From NCBI RefSeq assembly GCF_910596095.1, contig NC_056552.1, positions 19,044,611 to 19,108,610 of the forward strand: DNA of 64,000 bases, written 5' to 3'. The DNA is from Thunnus maccoyii. Lineage: Eukaryota > Chordata > Actinopteri > Scombriformes > Scombridae. Each line of letters opens with the position of its first letter. Positions within the stretch are counted from its first letter, which is position 1. Under the pieces are notes generated by a model. The model worked only from the letters and a program-made list of their open reading frames with translations, was not told the origin of the DNA and made no database searches. This document shows positions 12,001-23,560 of this stretch, piece by piece. Both the position numbers and the translations under genes were made by a program.

Positions 12001-12290
12001 ATATGTTTACTTACATCCTCTCCCCCTCCTCTCCTTATCTTAACCTTCTCCCTCCCCTGGATATTTACTTTTACCCTCCCCCCCTCCATTTCCCTTACCT
12101 GCCTTCTCTGATCTTAACCTTCCCCTCTCCTGTCCCTTATCTGAACCTTCTCCCTCCCCTAGATACTTACCAACTCTAACCCTTACATACTTCCTCTTCC
12201 CTCATTTACCTCTAGCCTTAACCTTTCCCCTTTCCTACCCCTTATCTTAACCTTCTCCCTCCCCTGGATGGAATTTACTTACCTCAATGG
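12001..12290 (+). repeat. pyrimidine-rich minisatellite, about 103-bp period
   Basis: The block 'cttatct-aaccttctccct' begins at 12034, 12136 and 12241, a spacing of 102 and 105 bp. The 290-bp stretch is almost free of G on the plus strand, so the minus strand carries GGGGAGGGAGAAGG runs. The only open frame here (11973-12179) simply reads the repeat. Confidence 0.75.
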
Positions 12291-12360
12291 CACATCTGTC
12301 TTCTTCATCTTTTGTTGGGCTCCTCCTCTTTTCCTTCCCTCTTTCCCTCCCTTCCCTAGG

Positions 12361-15300
12361 CTCCTAGTATGATTTTAATCAACTGTAACAAATTAAGAGT
12401 ATAAAGATATAGGGGTGTCTTGTAAATTAAGGCAAAAACTGAGGAGGTCAGACGGTAAATGACATTGCTTCATTCAATGGGTTATCTAACCTGATCAATT
12501 TGTTTTCTGTATATGTTTTTTTTAATATGTTTACTTAAATAAATAAATATATGCATGCTTATTTATGTCCTTGAGCATTTTTATTTTTGATTGAACAGCA
12601 CTTACCTTGAAGGAAAATTATTAGCACTTGTAATGACTCTGTTGCAGTTCCTGCTATTCCGGGTTCCCCCATGCTCTCCAAGCCCCCACCTATAATAACA
12701 ATATATATTACAGTGGAGAGGGGTATTAAGTGGGTTATTCTGGCTCTCCTGCTCTTCTGAACCTGACCTAAAAACAATTTAAATATGGGATACAACTAGT
12801 GTCAGTCCATTACTTAGTACTTTAAGGATGTACTAACTTAAACCCAATGATCCATAAACATTCTTATGCCATCACATCCCATGCTTACACTCTGAAGAAT
12901 ATGACTAAACGTTTGTTTAGTTGAGTTTTTTCCTCTTATGCTGTCATAACAACGAGAGTGGAACCCATAAAGTGCACGTAATAATCATAAATGTTGAATA
13001 ACATACTGTAACTGTGCTGTGACTGTACTGTAAAGGAGAAGATTTTTGCTTCCTGGAATTAAAATAGGGCCACTTTTAAATTAAAATGGACAAGGCCAGG
13101 ATACCTAATATGTGAGATTTGACTGACTTATAATTTAATTTACACTCAAAACATGCAAAATAATCTGTCAGGTGTAATATGTGCCGGTTTTATACTCAGC
13201 CAATGAATTTTTCAAGATGGTAGCACCCATATTCCTGTAAATGCTGAGTAGAGATGGAAAATGAAATCTGTGAGGCATGCACCTGGACAATTTCACTGAC
13301 ATTTCCATTGTCTATTGTCATTTCCAGGTTGCCCAAACAAAGAGCCAATTGTCAAGCCAGTCCAAATGAAACAAAACGATGCTGTGTGTGTGCAATGCGG
13401 GAAATCCTGATGAAAAACATCTTTTTGACTGATGGAGTCACTAAGCTCAGTCATAAAATTACTGGCACACAGAGATCCTTCGTATAACTAAATAAACACC
13501 TTCACGTTTTCAGAGCTATCATAGGAGAGTTTTGTTTCAGTAATATGGGCAGACTTTTTTCAAGGCACTACGGCACCACAGGAGAAATAACAACTGTCTC
13601 AACATCAACTATTGTTCATTGTTCTGAGGAGATGTCACTGATATGACTCTGCACTGTAAAAAGATTAAATCTAAATATCTACATCCACAAGCAGGGCAGA
13701 TGAGATTAAATGAAACAAGTGAGTGTTCTTCTGTTGATGTTATGTTCAATTTCTAATTTGTTTGGGATCTTAGAGTACTCAATACTGTTTGTATTTTTTT
13801 TTTTTTTTTTAAAATTGTGAATTTTGTTTTCTGAAGTTGTTACAACACATCACACTCAAAAATACTTAAGTCTGTCCATTATCCTCAAAAATAAATAAAG
13901 CATCATTAACTTGTTCTTCAATACAGAAAATATTTCATGTCATATACAATTTTTTGCATTATTATTATCCAAAAGTGATTAAAAACACATTAGTGAGCCA
14001 CGCAATTGCACTGGCTGACATGTTACTTCATTACCTTGAACATAGGCACTGTAGTTTATTTTGAGTCATCACACATTCATTGTCTTGCTACTATACTCAC
14101 TAATGCACTAAATGTGTATTCATTCGCATCTGAAAATAGTCCCCCAAAAATGCACTATTTACTCCTATTTAAGCTATATCTGCTAAAAACTACAGTGCCC
14201 AGCTCTTTCAGGAAATCACAGAGCCTTTTTTAAAAATGAAACTATGTATATGTGAGCTGCTTTTAAAGATCAGTAGGTACAAATGGCGAAGGCTGGGAAA
14301 GTCGGAAAGTATTGAGAGACGAGAGACGTTTTTGGTTTTGGTCTTTTAATGGGATTTTTTGACAGTAAGAAAAATATAGAATAATGCAAGCCTTAATCTT
14401 TAAAATGTTTATATGATGTTGACATGAACTAATGTATGAAATGAGTACTTACTGGTAATCTTGACAGATGAAATAGATGTTTGGTTGATTTGTATATCTG
14501 GCAGTCTGTTCTCAAGTAACTTAACATTGTCCAATCTTTCATTCAGATATCGATACATTTACATATTATACATTTCATATTTATAATATTTTATCAATTA
14601 TTGCTCGAACACTATTTGAATCACTGCAAAAAAAAGAAAGAAAATGCACATTCAATGGTTGGAAACCAGTCTAACTCAAGCATGTCTTAAGTAATCCCTT
14701 CTGATCAAATTTAGACTTTTATTTGGAGGGACTGGGATAATAGAATAACACATTCACCTTTGTGAGAGAGCACACACCCATGGGAAACACCTGTGGTGGC
14801 TGTTTGGTATGTTGCCTTGTCTATTTTGGAGGTTTACTGTACTTTACTCACAGATGACCGCTAGTTCGAACATCAGTAACAGACATCCTGTAGATATTGA
14901 CTCTCATTCAAAATGCATCAACTTCTCTCTAGAAATACTAAGTTTTTCACTGAGTCAACAGCTAAATTTGGGCCCTCTTATAAGTGTGCTGGTGTTCATT
15001 CAGGCATCTCAGAGACCATTCTCATGCCATGAATGCATGCAACTCATACCATAGAGCCTATTCTACCTGCATGTTATTAATTTACATCATGTACCTCTTT
15101 TTTATGTGCTATCACAATATGCTTTGTGAGGAAGTATGTGTGAGCTAGTAATTGCATGATTGTATGCATGAATGAGTGCTTTGCAAGTGAATGACTGTGT
15201 ATGTTTGTGTGTGTTTAAAGGTGTTTTGTGACCACATACAGTACATTTCATGCATTTCTCTCATTGCCTGCTCTATACCTGCACTTGTGTCATCAGCTGA

Positions 15301-15420
15301 TGTCCAAAAAATTCACAGTTGCTCAGTGTGGGAAACCTCATGTGGCTTTACACTCAGGTGTTGACATCTTCACAGGTCATACACAAAGCTGGACAGTCCT
15401 GACCTTTCAGACCATAATAC
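12361..15420. other. intergenic, nothing recognised
   Basis: AT-rich sequence with a T-run at about 13794-13811 and many short frames of no recognisable family. I see no splice-consistent coding exon, RNA gene or transposon terminus. Individual blocks may be old repeats that I cannot name. Confidence 0.4.
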
Positions 15421-15426
15421 AGTGTG

Positions 15427-15660
15427 AGTGGTCTGTGTGTGTATGTGTGTGTATGTGTGTGTATGAGAGTAATAAAATCCTGGCATCACTTCAGACAAGG
15501 ACTCCACACTCACGTTCGTCTGATGAGTGGTTGGGATAACCCCTTCTGGTTCTAACCCTCTCATGCAATCCTCACTTTGAAGAAACACCTGCTCCTCTCC
15601 CACACACATGCATCCTCTTACCTGTTTAGTCAGTCTCAACAGACGCACACACACACACAC
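15427..15660. repeat. imperfect TG and CA microsatellites
   Basis: A (TG)n-type tract with ATG interruptions at about 15436-15464 and a CA tract at about 15645-15660. Two overlapping frames in this interval (15228-15539 plus, 15370-15708 minus) owe their length to these tracts. Confidence 0.8.
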
Positions 15661-16113
15661 AGCTCTCCACACTAGTTGGTGATAAGGGATATTACTGCCA
15701 GATGACACATGTGAAGTGATTGCACGTGCAGAGTTTTCATTATGGGAGTTGAGTATCTAGGAGATGCAGGATGTTACTGACAAAGACAGGAGTTGAGCAG
15801 CACGAGTTTATTTTGACTGTTAATTACAATGTAAGAAACCATCCAACACAAACTGCAACACAAAATTACTATCAAAAATATGACAAAGAGCTACAATGTG
15901 AAATGCAAAGAAATGTGATTTGCATCTAAAATCACAGCTTGCATGCATTGTCTTTTGGTTTGCATAGTTTTTTCCTTTGTGCTTCTCGGTTTTTCTTATT
16001 GTGAAAATACAGCAGAATGGAACAATTTCTAAAACCAGGCTTTGGCTCAATTACAGTTAATACAAATTTGAAATCAATTCTGAATCCATTGTGTTTTTCT
16101 ACACATCCAAAAC

Positions 16114-16272
<159 letters not shown>

Positions 16273-16687
16273 CCAGGTGCATACAGTGAAATTGTTTGAA
16301 GTAAAGCAGCCGTCCTCCTGATCCTGAGCTCCATCAGAGCTGTGCAAAAAATGTATTCAGAAGCTAAAAGTTTTGTTTCCCATGGATAATTTCTTCTGTC
16401 CTTTCAAGTGTATAACTGTACTTTTTGGTTTTACTACTTAATTGTCCCACGATAGTAGAGACATCAGCCTCTCTAGCCTTCAAAGTAAATCATTAAATAA
16501 TACACTGTGAATCGATACAACACGCAATAAAGAGATAAACTGGAAATTCCTAATTATGGACATAACTATACGTCAGCCTTCCTCAACGTCAGCCTCAACC
16601 GCCGCCTATGCCTGGAAGCGCTGCCTCCGCCACGCCTTTGGATTTTTGCATCCTTTTCTCAAGCTCTGACTCCGCCCTCCTGAGCCC

Positions 16688-16694
16688 TATATAA
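16688..16694 (+). promoter_or_regulatory. TATA box of noxo1
   Basis: TATATAA sits 76 bp upstream of the noxo1 ATG, which predicts a start site near 16718 and a 5' leader of about 50 nt. GC-box-like CCGCCCTCC (about 16672) and CCACGCC (about 16631) lie just upstream. A TATA-driven promoter suggests regulated, tissue-restricted expression. Confidence 0.65.
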
Positions 16695-16769
16695 CCGACA
16701 GAGGGACCATCCGCTGGCAGTCCAGACTGAAAGTCAGTAAAACAGTTACTAATCCTACGAGCTGAGCGC

Positions 16770-19700
16770 ATGATGACTGGTGACCAGCGCTTTGCAATCA
16801 GTGTCCGCATCATTGGAGCCGTCCATCGGGACTCACCAAAACTCAAGGTGAGTGACTTCAGTCGTTCATTTTCTTTTTTATATTAAAGATGTGTTACAAT
16901 TCGGGCTGTCTCTCATCCTGCAATTGTTTTCTCACCCCCACAGATGTTCATGATATCTGTGTTATGGTCTGATGAGACTGAAGTGATTGTCTACAGGTCC
17001 TTCCAGGATTTCAAAAAATTTCATGTAAGTCAAAATAAAAAATTAGATGGATGGATTAACCTGGTTTAGAGTGATAGTGATTTGAGAGTGATAACATCAT
17101 ATACTGTATATTTTTTTTTTCTTTTCAAACAGAGGCAGCTGAAAAAGAGGTTCCCTAACATGAACCCATTGCGGAAAAATGACAGAGTGATCCCTAAATT
17201 CAGGGGTAAGATTATTTTCATGTGAATTGTTTCCCCTGAGATATCTAAAACTAGGCTATGTTTTGTTTACACTAAGACTCTGGTAACCTGAAGACTACAG
17301 TATTAAAAAGCTTTAACTTAAATATTTCTACATACATTCCATGATTTTTTTAAGCTTGTTTATCCTGTGAGGTAAACTCATACATCCTCTCAGTCTGCAT
17401 TAGTGCTGTGCATGTTTGCAAGTGTTTTATCTTAAAGTCCGATATTCAATTATAGAAAAAGGTTGTACAAATATAGTTCTTACCGTGTGTTTTTTCTACT
17501 TCACAGCCAATGTAGTATTAATCGTCTCCTCTCCTCTTTCCAGGGAAAGCCAGGAGGAGCAGCCTCACGCAGAAAGGACCCAAGCGATCTGTCCAACGGA
17601 TGAAGTTCCTGGAGAGCTACTGCGACCTGCTGCTGAAGTGTGACCAAACCGTGACCCAGAGCTCAGAGCTCACACAGTTCTTTATGCCCAAAGACTATGA
17701 CCTGCAGCCAGATTTCACCAAGAACAGGTACAGTAGGCTGTGACAGAGCTTGTGTAAGCGTTCAGTTGGGGTTGATAGAAGATCTTGGTGATCAGATAAT
17801 GAGATATGTTTTCAACATAACATTTCTCTCACACAGCGTCATGATCCTGCTGTCGGATGATCTGCCTGAAGGTTCAGGTGGAGGAGGAGGGGATGTTACC
17901 CGCCAGCATGCAGGCAGCGTCACCCACCCGTTCGTCACCCAGACTTACCGCTGCGTGGCCACTTATGAGACAAAGGACACCAAGAATCGCCCATTTAAAG
18001 TTGCCCTGGATGAGAAACTAGATGTCCTGATCAAGGATCCTGCAGGTCAGTACTACAGCTTTAAAGTAGTTTCTTCTGAAATTTATTAAAAAAGATAAAT
18101 GAGAAAAAACATTGAGAAACCTTATTCTCTGAACTTTGAGCCAACTTCACACTCACTTCTGTTATGCTTAAAAGTATGCTTCCTTTTCCCTTTCAGGCTG
18201 GTGGCTGGTAGAGAATGAGGATAAGCGTCTGGCTTGGTTTCCTGCTCCCTACCTGGAGTTATGGGAAGGAGAGGAAGATGATGACACCGAGTTCCAGCTG
18301 GGAGGTGTGATATTTACTTGTTGTGGTAACAGTTCAATTTTAACGTGCAAGAATGCATGTGGAAATACAGGATAGCTTGATTAAATTACCTTGTGCGTGC
18401 CTGATGTTGGTGTGAGATTTGGCATCATTTGGCAATGACTGTGCCACTGCATACCAGCCATACAGTAGTTATTAGTAACAGTGACATATTACTGTGAAGG
18501 CAGGTTGTTACAAACAGCCAACACTGGGGAGTGCTCTCTAACCATTGGAAGTTTCATGTATTTATTCCTCTCTACAAAAACTCTGTGTGATCTGATTTTA
18601 TAAAGACAATTTGTGTATTTGTCCTTTTTTTTAAACTTCATGTCCCAAGAAATATTCTTGCCATTCAGAAGTTTGTTGTTTGAGCTTGTTTTCTTGGTTG
18701 TGGCCTTCAGGTGCCCTGTACTGTGCTGTGAAGAGTTACTCGACTAAGAAGGATGACGAGGTGTCTGTGTCCATTGGCTCTGTGGTTGAAGTGCTGAGGA
18801 AGTCTGACAATGGCTGGTGGCTCATCAGGTATCCCAATCTTGTCTGTCTGCACTGCAAACAATAGACTAGGAAATTGTAAACATTCAAAATATTACTTTT
18901 AGATTTTCATCAATGCTTCATTGTTGTCTGTGCATGTAAACATCACAAACCATAGACATACTCTGGTGTCTGTAGAGTTGGAATGGGAGATTTATAAAGA
19001 ATTGAAGTACACTCCTCAACAGTATCAAATATTTCTCATTTCTAAACTTAATCTAGGGTGTTACACACTTTTAAATTATGTTTTATGTGTTGAAATAACC
19101 TTTAACTCTTTTACTTGTTATCCTCTCTTCAGATTCAATGGCAAGGCAGGTTACATACCCTCCATGTACCTGCAACCATACAACAACCCTCGTGCAGGCC
19201 TCTACAGCTTGCAGAGAAAGCTGCATAGCTCCACCCTGAACCTGCTTACCAGCACAGAACCTCAGGCTTCTTATCCACACAGCACCACTGAAGACAACAG
19301 CACACCACAAGACTCTGCAGGTCAGTCCAGAGGTGATGCGAATGTGTCTGGGCGTCTCCAAAAAGCCAGATCCCTTGATGTTCTCTCTGAGACCCGGTCT
19401 CAGACTGCTCTGCCCGCCCAGGCTGAGCAAGACACCACAACATCAGAAAGTCGCGCTCGCAGCATGAGCAGCACAAGCACAGAGTCCAGCTTCTCCAGCT
19501 TCTCCTCAGGCAGTGAATCGTCCTCAAGTTCAAATGGAAAAGTGCAGCGCCAGAAGCGCACTGGCCGACCTGCAGCCTCACACCAGTCTAATGTCAGCGA
19601 CAGTGGGAGCAGCAGCCCCGATCTGAGCCTCTCTGACCGCCGCAGCTCCAACACTAGTTCTGTCAGCACTGGATCTTCCTCAGTCACTCCCAGGATGCCA

Positions 19701-19808
19701 CCCAGACCCAAGACTGAGGAGATCCTGACCCGCTGCACCACTATTACCCGCAAGGCAGCTCTGGCCACCAAAACCCAGATCCCGCCGGAGACCATCCACA
19801 GCCGTTAA
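16770..19808 (+). CDS. noxo1: NADPH oxidase organizer 1 (PX, tandem SH3)
   Basis: Exons: 16770-16847, 16944-17024, 17133-17205, 17544-17727, 17837-18045, 18197-18304, 18711-18828, 19133-19808; all GT-AG, 508 aa. NOXO1 is the cytosolic adaptor that recruits NOXA1 and p22phox to activate NOX1 at the membrane. A PX domain (about 5-125) keeps the phosphoinositide-binding Arg (R44 in VYRSF). SH3-A is about 174-232; its WWLVENED and AWFPAPYLE blocks are those of NOXO1 rather than p47phox. SH3-B is about 246-300 (GYIPSMYLQ). A C-terminal proline motif (PPRPKTEE, about 473-480) precedes RCTTITRKA, as in human NOXO1. A second ATG directly follows the first. The protein is longer than human NOXO1 (about 370 aa) because of a Ser-rich linker between SH3-B and the proline motif. 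Confidence 0.95.
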
Positions 19809-20760
19809 AGAATTAGAGGCTAAAACTTTACATTACAAATACTGAAGATAGTCTCTTTGCTGAAGTCTTTTTGGTTGATTCATGTAAATAGTTAACCTTT
19901 TAACTCCACAGATCTTTTCATGGGTCTATCAATCAAATGTGTTTTATGCAGCATTTTTCGTTTAAATTTTTGTCATACCAATGGTCGCAAGTAAACCAGA
20001 CTTGAGAAGAGAGATGTATACTGAATTATGCCACACTTTTTCATCAGAACAAATGGAGCGTTAAAGATGGCATCTTAGATTTGAATATTTCACTCAGTAT
20101 AAGCATTATGTAGCTTCAATGAAGCGTTAGAAGGAACAGGTGCAAGAAAATTGTATGTGATATTGTCATACAGTAGTAGAGAAATATTTTTTTCTAATTT
20201 TGAAACCAATTAAGGGGAAGTTTAAGTGGATTATTGGAGTTCAAGAGGTTAAATATTTGCTGAAATCAGTGCATGGCTGCAGGGTGATGAAAGATGAAAA
20301 AGATAATATATAATTGAATTATCATATATTTTCTTTGCTATGTCATTTTATGTCATTTAACTACTTTGGTATTTTAACAGGTATATACTTTATGTAAATT
20401 GATTCTCAATGTAAATGAACTTTCAGCAGGTCAGTCGTTTGTATACAGCCGCAGGATTAATGACAGCAGCAAAGAATGCATCACTGAATACTCTGAAAAC
20501 CAGTGTGAAAGCCTTAAGATCAATTAGCAAATCAGGTTACTGAAATATGATGGTGTGGTAAACAAGCTGTCAGCAAACAAAGAGAGATGACTTCAGAATG
20601 ATGTGTCAGAACTGCTCTTAATTAATGATATGTATTATTGTATGCATATGTTGCTGTCCTTTCCTTCACTACATTATAAACTTTATGAGTTCACAATGCT
20701 GTATCACAGTGTGTAAGTTTAATAAACAGGTCAATAAAATCAAATTTGCACAAGAAGTTA
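19809..20760 (+). other. noxo1 3' UTR with two poly(A) signals
   Basis: After the noxo1 stop there is no further coding sequence. AATAAA occurs at 20721-20726 and 20733-20738, giving a 3' UTR of about 0.93 kb. The sequence is AT-rich and has no repeat that I recognise. Confidence 0.65.
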
Positions 20761-20905
20761 AAAGATGTCCTTCTTTCATGAGTGTTCAATGAGTAGATGA
20801 GAGACAAGTGGTTTTACATTTGGTTATCCATAACTTTTCAGGTATTTCCATTTACGTTATGAGAGCTAAAGAAGCAGCATCATTGTTATACCAAATGTCT
20901 TAAAA

Positions 20906-21427
20906 TTAAAGCTGCACTAATCAATATTTTTATATTGACACTGGATCAAATAACAATGTCTAATATTAAAGGGGTTGCTTGTATTGACAAACACATAATT
21001 GTCATCCACTATATTTCGCCTCAGCTCTATGAGCCTTTCAATATTTTGGATAATTGTTTTGGTTTTCCCTGCCAGCCATTCCTATCTGGTCAAGCTTGTT
21101 TCCAGTTGCAGCAGGCTGCTATTTTCAGCAACAAAAAACAAAACACAGATAAACCCATTGTGCAGTACCTGCCCAGCACCAAAGGTTAGGTTAGCTAGGA
21201 GATAGCTGGTTAACATAGTGGAGCATTTATCAGCTAAAAAGCCTGTTATTAGCTATAGAAGTTGGTGGAGACCAAAACAGAGCTCAAAAAGGAGCAAAAT
21301 TTGGTATTCATCAGAGGAAGAGAAATATGACTCCAAATGAATCCTAATGTTACTCTGTGTCTACTGGATGTGTATACGAAAGGGTTTTGCTAAAACAACT
21401 TTATAATATCAATTAATGCAGCTTTAA
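20906..21427. mobile_element. MITE with TTAA target sites and inverted ends
   Basis: The left end AGCTGCACTAATCAATATT (20910-20928) and right end AATATCAATTAATGCAGCT (21405-21423) are inverted repeats with about 16 of 19 positions matching. TTAA lies directly outside each end (20906-20909, 21424-21427), as in piggyBac- or Kolobok-type insertion. The 514-bp interior has no credible transposase frame. Confidence 0.65.
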
Positions 21428-22850
21428 AAATATGTTGTGAATATACTGTATATTTGGATTTAATATTCTTGTTTTGAATGAAAATACACTATAGAGCATC
21501 CTTATACTGACACATAACAGCTCCATGTGATATAGTGCTCTGCCTGTTTTGTTAACATTCTACTCTTTGGAGTTCATTTTTTCTTATTCATATGGATAAC
21601 TGTCCAAATGTATCATATTGAGATATTTCCAGATAGCAAACCATTTAGTAAAAGTGCCACTACATTAAACAAGGAAAGTAGAGTAGAATCATCTATTATC
21701 TGTAACAATGAAATGTTGGACTTTGGTCTTCTGATTTTGGTGTTACTGACTTATTTGCTGAATGTGACAGTATGTGTAAACAAATAGCATTGAGATAAAG
21801 CTGTTAGGTCAAAAAGAAAAGCTCTCTTCTTTATACATAATGTTCACTTTCTTTGTATAAGTTATGACAAAAGAGAGGTGTGTACATGCTGACGTTTCTT
21901 TTCCATGATGATAGTATCTGGGTTATGAGTGTATCTATGTTTTTATTCAGAGTAATTCAGAGCGTCTTGTCAAACCTGCTATCATTAGCGATCTTTCACA
22001 GAGGCTTTTTTTTTTTTTTGCACAAACAGAAGTCTGAAGAGACCCAAATTCAGTGTGACATTTCAGCATAGGAAAAAATCTGTTGCTTGAAACTTGTTAT
22101 CTTTACACCTGAATGCAAAATCAATTTTACAGCTGAATAGAAAAGATGCGGGTGGAACTCTAGGAAATGCAGGATACTAACTGAAACAGAAATAGACAAG
22201 ATGATTAGTAATGTCTTCTAACTTATTTTAACATTTTAATTGCATTGTGGTGATTATGTATTATCATTTCTTTTTGTTTGCTTTAATTAATTGTATGTTT
22301 CATTTGTATGATAGGCTATATATAATTTGTTAAACCAGGAAGGTCTAAATGTGAAAATGTTTTGTCCTCGTATCACTTTGTCATTATTCTAGGACTCACC
22401 CACACTTGGCATGCCTTGGACACTGATACATATCATGCAAGGACAAGGACATTTTAATAAAGTCACACAAAGGAAAATAATTATAGGGAGAGGCAGAGTA
22501 GCAATTACTGAGAAGAACTGGCATTGTACCCATGGCAGTTATACAAAAATGCTGATGGCACATCTTACCAAGGAAAATAATATGTATTTCAAGTGAAGAA
22601 ACCTATAAGAAACTATAAACTGATGTGTTTTTTCAAGAATAATGGTCATTAAAAAAAAAAAAAAAAGATCATCACACTTAAAGGCAAATCACATGACACA
22701 TACCGGACATTAATAACAAATTTATTACAAAAGCAAATGTGAGTACAAAAGTGTTTGTGCTAATAAATATTAAAAAAAACTAGTCCGGTATTTTACAGAA
22801 ATATTATGATTAAATAATAAGAAAATAAATAATAATGAGTTACACTTTGT
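21428..22850. other. intergenic, nothing recognised
   Basis: AT-rich sequence with T- and A-runs (about 22009-22019, 22650-22666). Short frames only; no exon or transposon end could be supported. Confidence 0.4.
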
Positions 22851-22859
22851 AAAGAAAAT

Positions 22860-23206
22860 TTAACACTTCCTAATAGCTGTTTGAAGAGGTTACTTGTGTT
22901 GCTGCTGTGTTGCTCTTTCTTGTCACAAACAGAGCATCTTGCCGTGTTTTTATCTACAGGTGATAAGAAGCACCGCACCACACCACGCTATGTTTCTTTT
23001 CTGCCATTCTCTCACAAGTTTGATGCAGAAGTATGTGCGCACTGCACTACAAAAGTACTGAAAACATTTGAAAGTGATGCCGCCACCCATGTTTTGTATT
23101 TATATAATTGTATTATCGATATATTTTTTTAAAGGAATCGATACAAAATGAGTAGCTTGTGAGTACTGAAGTACCGATCCTGCAGTATTGAACCGCCCAT
23201 CCCTAC
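22860..23206 (-). pseudogene. decayed hAT transposase fragment with BED-type finger
   Basis: Read on the minus strand, a TAGGGATGGGCGGTTC-type terminus (about 23201-23186) is followed by a leader, an ATG (about 22997), and a frame carrying an SVVW block, an in-frame stop, then ARCSVCDKKE and NTSNLFKQLL. The C-x2-C pair and NTSNL-x-x-(H)L pattern are those of the BED zinc finger at the start of hAT transposases; the usual histidine of NL-x-x-HL is replaced by Gln. The frame dies soon after, and I do not see the other terminus. It is a dead 5'-end remnant. Confidence 0.6.
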
Positions 23207-23319
23207 CAGAGTAGGGAAACTAAATCAAGGGCTGTGAAGGACGTAAATCAAGACATACTCAAGATCTAAATGGACAACATACTGTCTTCATGCCTTTTCA
23301 AATGCAAGAACAATCTCTA

Positions 23320-23560
23320 ACATAACAGAGATAGGCACAGTAGGCACAGTGGTACTTTGAGCTACATGCTAACATCCAAAGGCTAACATGCTCATTTTGA
23401 GCAGGTAGTATTTTTTTTACGGTGTTCATCTTCAAAGATTAGTTAGGTAAACTAAGAGCAAATGTTAGCTAATGTTAGCATCCTAACATTTGCTATTTAG
23501 CACTAAAGTAAATACAGAGTGCAACTGAGGCTGATGTGAATGTCAGTTTTTATTGTCGGG
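23320..23560 (-). repeat. modular interspersed repeat, family C, inverted 3' part
   Basis: The reverse complement reads 'gacattcacatcagcctcag', 'ttagtgctaa-tagcaaatgtta', 'gatgctaacatt' and 'gttagcatgtagctcaaagtaccac', the 3' half of the family found forward at 26885-27415. The 5' modules are missing. Confidence 0.6.
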
